DNA from: Chryseosolibacter sp964551035
Lineage (GTDB): Bacteria > Bacteroidota > Bacteroidia > Cytophagales > Cyclobacteriaceae
Direction: 5' to 3'
Length of the DNA stretch: 64,000 nt
NCBI GenBank assembly: GCA_964551035.1
Contig: CAZKBK010000006.1
Span: forward strand, 88,009-152,008
Part shown: positions 61,014-64,000 of the stretch, one piece after another
How positions within the stretch are numbered: the stretch's first letter is position 1
Layout of the letters: each line of letters begins with the position of its first letter
The notes under the pieces: model-generated
Told to the model about the DNA's origin: nothing
What the model saw: the letters and a program-made list of their open reading frames with translations, nothing else
Database searches by the model: none
Position numbers and translations under genes: made by a program

Positions 61014-61444
61014 AGCCAGGGGGCGAACGATCCTTTAAAGATAGCACGAATGGACGGATTGACGGGCCGGAAAGGGCCGTTTTATTGGCAGGGGGATCGT
61101 GCGGCGCGGTGGAAACGATTACGGGAGGGGCTAGTTTGAAGTTTCAAGTTTGGAGTTTGAAGTTCGGGTGAGGTTGTGGGAAGGATGATCTTAGGGGGTG
61201 CTGTAGAACGGAATCGGCTGCCGGCTTGCCTGCCGTAGCTTCAGCGAAAGCAGGGTGGCCGGGAGCTTTAGCGTGGGTGCCCCGAACCATTACCGAACGT
61301 ACAAGGCTATCCCCTTCCGGAAACCTCGCTCTCTTACCTTTCCCTCCCCGACGAGTTTGTTCAGCGCCGCGTCGGCTGCGTCGTAGGCTGTGCTTGGTGG
61401 TGAAAGTGTCGTAGTTTGGAGCCCCGCGGAGCGGGTCAGAATCC
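61014..61444. other. 431-base repeat mosaic between two kinase genes
   Basis: No gene is supported. At about 61135-61172 the text GTTTGAAGTTTCAAGTTTG, then GAGTTTGAAGTT forms a heptamer-like array. At about 61222-61252 GCCTGCCGTAGCTTCAGCG leads into a hairpin with AAAGCAGG. An open frame on the minus strand (61144-61494) translates these repeats and overlaps the kinase gene in another frame; it is not a real gene in my view. Confidence 0.6.
61135..61172. repeat. GTTTGAAGT-type short tandem array
   Basis: Units of about seven to eight bases (TTTGAAG, TTTCAAG, TTTGGAG, TTTGAAG) repeat four times. It is another member of the short tandem repeat class seen in several gaps of this window. Confidence 0.6.
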
Positions 61445-63457
61445 TTAATCCGCAAGATCCGCGATCGTGGTGGCGCCTTCCGGCTCCCGCGCAACCTGAG
61501 CGGACACCGGCACCCTCAAAATAAACGTCGTTCCCTGGCGCGATTCGTCGGTATCGAGTTCGTAGGTTCCTTTGATCAGGCTCAACCGTGACCGGATGTT
61601 TTTCCATCCGTTGCCCTCGGAGCGCTCGAGCCGCTCCGGTTGGAATCCCCTGCCGTTGTCTTCAATGATGATGACGAGCTCGGATTCGTAACCGAACAAC
61701 TGTACTTCAATGACGGACGCCTGCGCATATTTCAACACGTTGTTGATCCACTCCTGGGTTATCCGGTACAGCGAAATCTCCTGCACTTCGGGCAGTCGTT
61801 GCGGCATGTCATAGCTGCTGACCCTCACGACCACCTTCCCTGACGCGTTGATCCGCCGAACGGATTCATTCAGCGCTGTGCCGAGCCCGTGCTGTACCAA
61901 CACCTGGGGCATGAGGTTAAAGGCTATGCGCCGGATCTCCTGATGCATGTCGTTGAGCAATAGTTCCGACCGTTCGACGACGGCGACCCTTTCCGGCAGC
62001 GACGCGTTTGACGGCAGGGACTGCAACATCAGCTTCAACGCCGAGATGGATTGCCCCATGCCGTCGTGCAGGTCGCGCGCAAAACGTTTTCGCTCATTTT
62101 CCTGAGATTCGATCTCAGCCCTGATCTGTGCGTCCCGCAGTCTCATCTTCTGTTCCTGCTGTTCCCTTAAACGCTTTTGTTGCTGATGGTTGCGCCAAAC
62201 GAGAAAGGCCATCACCACCATGCCGATGGCCAGGGCCAGCGTGGCGATGAGCCAGTTCCTTTTCGTAATAGCGGCTTCCTTCAGCGCATTCTCTCGGCTC
62301 AGCAGCAGGATTTCGTTATCCTTCTTTTCTGTTTCGTATTTCGTCTGGATTTCAGCGATCTGCCTGTTCTTCTCTGAATCGACAAGGCTGTCCTTGTATA
62401 CGATGAAGTTCTTGATGGCCGCCAACGCCATCGGGTGGCTGCCGTTGCGTTCGTACAACATGGCCAGCAACTCATACGCCTCCTTGAGTTTGTTGACGTT
62501 GTTCAAACGCTTCGCAATGCCGAGACTTTCCTGGCCGTAGCGCAGGGCTGTTTTAACGTCACCCATTTCCATGTAGGTCTCGCTGATGGATTGGAGCAGG
62601 GTGGCGAGGTCGAACGCGTTGACGAATTCCCCATCGTTGTAGATTGCCAGGGATCGCTCATAATAGTACAGCGCGGAGTCGTAGTGCTTCTCCTTTGAAA
62701 AGGTGAGGCCAATTTCCGTGTACGCAAGGCACAAGTTCTTCAGGTCGCCCGCTTCCAGGGCGTAGGGGATGGCCGCCTTGAAGTAGTGGAATGCGGAATC
62801 GTGCTTCCCCAGCTTCTGGTAGACGTTGGCAATATTGCCGAGGGTCTTTTGGATATTTTGACCCATGACGTTTTTCGCAAGGTCGCGCTTCATTGCAAGG
62901 GATCGGAAATAGTAGGCCTTTGCCTGTTGAAACTCTTCGCGAAGGAAATAGACGTTGCCCACATTCAGCAGGGTGCTGGCAATGGCGCTTTTGTCCCCGA
63001 GTTCTTCCAACAGGCGCAATGATCTCAAGCCATAGTCGAGCGCGGTCTGGTAGTCGCCCTGGTATTGGAAAATCAGTCCGAGGTTGGTGTATGAGACCGC
63101 CTCGCCCTTTTTGTTTTTCAGGCGCTTATAGATCGCTCCTACCTGCCCGAGGTGCAGCTGCGCGGAATCGTAGTCACCCTTGGCCCAGTAGGTGACCCCG
63201 ATCGAGTTCAGGGCGTGGGCTTCGAGCGCATCGTAATGATGTTGTCTTGCGAGTGCCGCGCCCTGCCTGCCGTAGGCAATGGCGCTGGCCGGATCGGAAT
63301 ATTTCAGCAGCCAGCTCAGGTCGGCCAGGGCCTCCGCGCGGGTGGAGTCACTTGTTGTGGTTTGGACTATGTGACGCACACTGTCGACGTGGCGGTCCTG
63401 TGCGGCTAAGGTGAACCATCCAACACAAAAAATGAGAAGGGCAATCCGTCGTTCCAT
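61445..63457 (-). CDS. TPR-domain sensor histidine kinase, NarL-type (HisKA_3)
   Basis: A 670-residue protein: signal peptide at 1-19 (ending LAAQ), seven to eight TPR motifs at about 60-370 (ALNSIGVTYWAKGDYDSAQL, HYDSALYYYERSLAIYNDG), a coiled coil and a membrane segment near 400-420 (NWLIATLALAIGMVVMAFLV). The HisKA_3 motif is FARDLHDGMGQSISALKLML with the phosphorylated histidine in DLHDG. The HATPase domain has QEWINNVLKYA, then EDNGRGF and the late NGWKNIRSRLSLI, where the usual GLGL glycine-rich box is altered. NarL-type regulators usually pair with such kinases, but none is in the window. Confidence 0.92.
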   Translation of the reverse strand: MERRIALLIFCVGWFTLAAQDRHVDSVRHIVQTTTSDSTRAEALADLSWLLKYSDPASAIAYGRQGAALARQHHYDALEAHALNSIGVTYWAKGDYDSAQLHLGQVGAIYKRLKNKKGEAVSYTNLGLIFQYQGDYQTALDYGLRSLRLLEELGDKSAIASTLLNVGNVYFLREEFQQAKAYYFRSLAMKRDLAKNVMGQNIQKTLGNIANVYQKLGKHDSAFHYFKAAIPYALEAGDLKNLCLAYTEIGLTFSKEKHYDSALYYYERSLAIYNDGEFVNAFDLATLLQSISETYMEMGDVKTALRYGQESLGIAKRLNNVNKLKEAYELLAMLYERNGSHPMALAAIKNFIVYKDSLVDSEKNRQIAEIQTKYETEKKDNEILLLSRENALKEAAITKRNWLIATLALAIGMVVMAFLVWRNHQQQKRLREQQEQKMRLRDAQIRAEIESQENERKRFARDLHDGMGQSISALKLMLQSLPSNASLPERVAVVERSELLLNDMHQEIRRIAFNLMPQVLVQHGLGTALNESVRRINASGKVVVRVSSYDMPQRLPEVQEISLYRITQEWINNVLKYAQASVIEVQLFGYESELVIIIEDNGRGFQPERLERSEGNGWKNIRSRLSLIKGTYELDTDESRQGTTFILRVPVSAQVAREPEGATTIADLAD

Positions 63458-63534
63458 GGGGTTTCAACAGGTTAGGCAGCTTGACCCCTAATGTACAGAG
63501 AAATTTCAAGTTGCTTTACCTCCCGGACGCAAGA

Positions 63535-63560
63535 ATCCTCCACCGGATGGGCCGGAGGAT
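63535..63560 (-). terminator. Hairpin after the DUF4180 gene
   Basis: ATCCTCC (63535-63541) and GGAGGAT (63554-63560) form a perfect seven-base stem. In the minus direction it follows the DUF4180 stop codon by eight bases and is followed by a short T-containing stretch. A weak terminator is possible. Confidence 0.4.
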
Positions 63561-63567
63561 GCAAGAT

Positions 63568-63921
63568 CTACGGATTCGCCATCCGCTTCAGCGCATCCTC
63601 CACCGTGCTCACAAACACAATCGTGTTCGCCTTGTTGCTTTCATAGACGAAGGCCTGCAGGCTCTTGCTGTCGTAAACGGAGAAGTCGCCGACAATGGCC
63701 AGGCGGAGTTTGTAGTTCACCACCTTCTGCAGCATCTCGCCGGCAAGGCCACTCCGGAGGTCAAAGAAACGTTCATCGATGTTCTTTTTGTGAACGATGA
63801 CCGCTTCGGCAGAGGCGTCCATGATCATCTGAAGAAATTCCTGTGTGGTGCCGAGGGTGGCGTTGCTGTCGTTCAACTCGGCAATAGTGTGACCATTGAT
63901 GGTGTGGTGAATAAAATCCAT
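63568..63921 (-). CDS. DUF4180 domain protein
   Basis: A 117-residue soluble protein. The DUF4180 signature is present: TTQEFLQMIMDASAEAVIVH, FFDLRSGLAGEMLQKVVNYK, LAIVGDFSVYDSKSLQAFVYE and SNKANTIVFVSTVEDAL. DUF4180 proteins resemble STAS/anti-anti-sigma-like folds, but their role is unknown. It has an 18-base palindrome upstream (63944-63961) and is probably monocistronic. Confidence 0.85.
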   Translation of the reverse strand: MDFIHHTINGHTIAELNDSNATLGTTQEFLQMIMDASAEAVIVHKKNIDERFFDLRSGLAGEMLQKVVNYKLRLAIVGDFSVYDSKSLQAFVYESNKANTIVFVSTVEDALKRMANP

Positions 63922-63943
63922 AAAAAAAATTCATTGCTGTCCG

Positions 63944-63961
63944 GTAAAATTAGAATTTTAC
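63944..63961. promoter_or_regulatory. Perfect palindrome upstream of the DUF4180 gene
   Basis: GTAAAATT-AG-AATTTTAC is an eight-base inverted repeat with a two-base spacer, 23 bases upstream of the start codon. It has the form of an operator for a dimeric regulator; the regulator is not known. Confidence 0.5.
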
Positions 63962-64000
63962 ATATAAACTTTGCTCGTAGACCAGAATCGGCGATTTGGG

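Noticed and set aside
61144..61494. A 116-codon minus-strand frame
   Set aside because: It translates the repeat mosaic (including an AFAEATAGKPA stretch from the hairpin element) and overlaps the kinase gene.
1..64000. tRNA or rRNA genes, prophage, transposase
   Set aside because: Scanning the gaps by eye, I found no TTCGANTC-type T-loop with matching arms, no rRNA text and no integrase or transposase motif. A tRNA finder would be the decisive check.

Overview
The window is a 64-kb chromosomal piece from a member of the Bacteroidota, most likely a Cytophagales-type bacterium. The support is: Bacteroidetes-type promoters (-7 element TAnnTTTG) in front of many genes; a PorZ-like protein of the type IX secretion system; CarboxypepD_reg and TonB domain proteins; LytS/LytTR pairs; RprX/RprY-like two-component genes; and the purH-mreBCD-PBP2-rodA order. 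GC content looks moderately high for the phylum by eye. I see no tRNA, rRNA, CRISPR array, prophage or transposase, so this is mostly core chromosome with small accessory patches.

Layout. 1-2.2 kb (minus): 5' part of homogentisate dioxygenase and a C-terminal processing protease. 2.3-13.6 kb (plus): RIC-like di-iron protein, ruvX, def, a methionine-type aminotransferase with its omega-amidase partner, purH, then the rod-shape operon mreB-mreC-mreD-mrdA-rodA. 13.6-18.7 kb: an unknown protein, a ferredoxin, thymidine kinase, porZ, recO. 18.7-24 kb: an OmpR-type two-component system, a DUF1573 protein and PEP carboxylase. 24.2-30 kb: an ECF sigma factor overlapping a membrane protein with TonB domain, a four-helix-bundle (23S intervening-sequence-protein family) gene inside inverted heptamer arrays, a LytS/LytTR pair and a secreted CarboxypepD_reg protein. 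30-36.8 kb: aminotransferase, recR, clpS, sodium symporter, an alkyltransferase-like protein and a secreted Ig-like protein.

36.8-44.3 kb holds two large unusual proteins, a sialate-O-acetylesterase/polysaccharide-deacetylase fusion and a WD40-repeat/caspase fusion, separated by a cold-shock protein plus RRM protein pair with a long structured leader. 44.5-47.5 kb is an arsenic-response group (ArsR, ArsM) followed by a SigZ-like sigma factor and a PAP2 phosphatase. 47.6-51.8 kb contains a BlaI-type repressor overlapping an M56 (BlaR1-like) membrane protease fused to an N-acetylmuramoyl-L-alanine amidase, then nhaA. 52-56.3 kb is a probable operon of an AraC-type membrane regulator, an ABC ATPase and a MacB/FtsX-type permease. 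56.8-58.5 kb is a three-gene envelope cluster preceded by an unusually hairpin-rich leader. 59-64 kb has two TPR-containing sensor kinases and a DUF4180 gene.

The most interesting non-textbook signals are: the ~660-bp element at 25988-26647 (four-helix-bundle gene between inverted AGAGCTA-type arrays, exactly filling the gap between two convergent stop codons); the M56-amidase fusion under BlaI control; the WD40-caspase protein; the hairpin cluster at 56499-56707; and the phased TTAACAT repeats between the two-component operon and the DUF1573 gene. Several families of short tandem repeats lie between genes. All functional calls are from motif recognition by eye; no database search was run.
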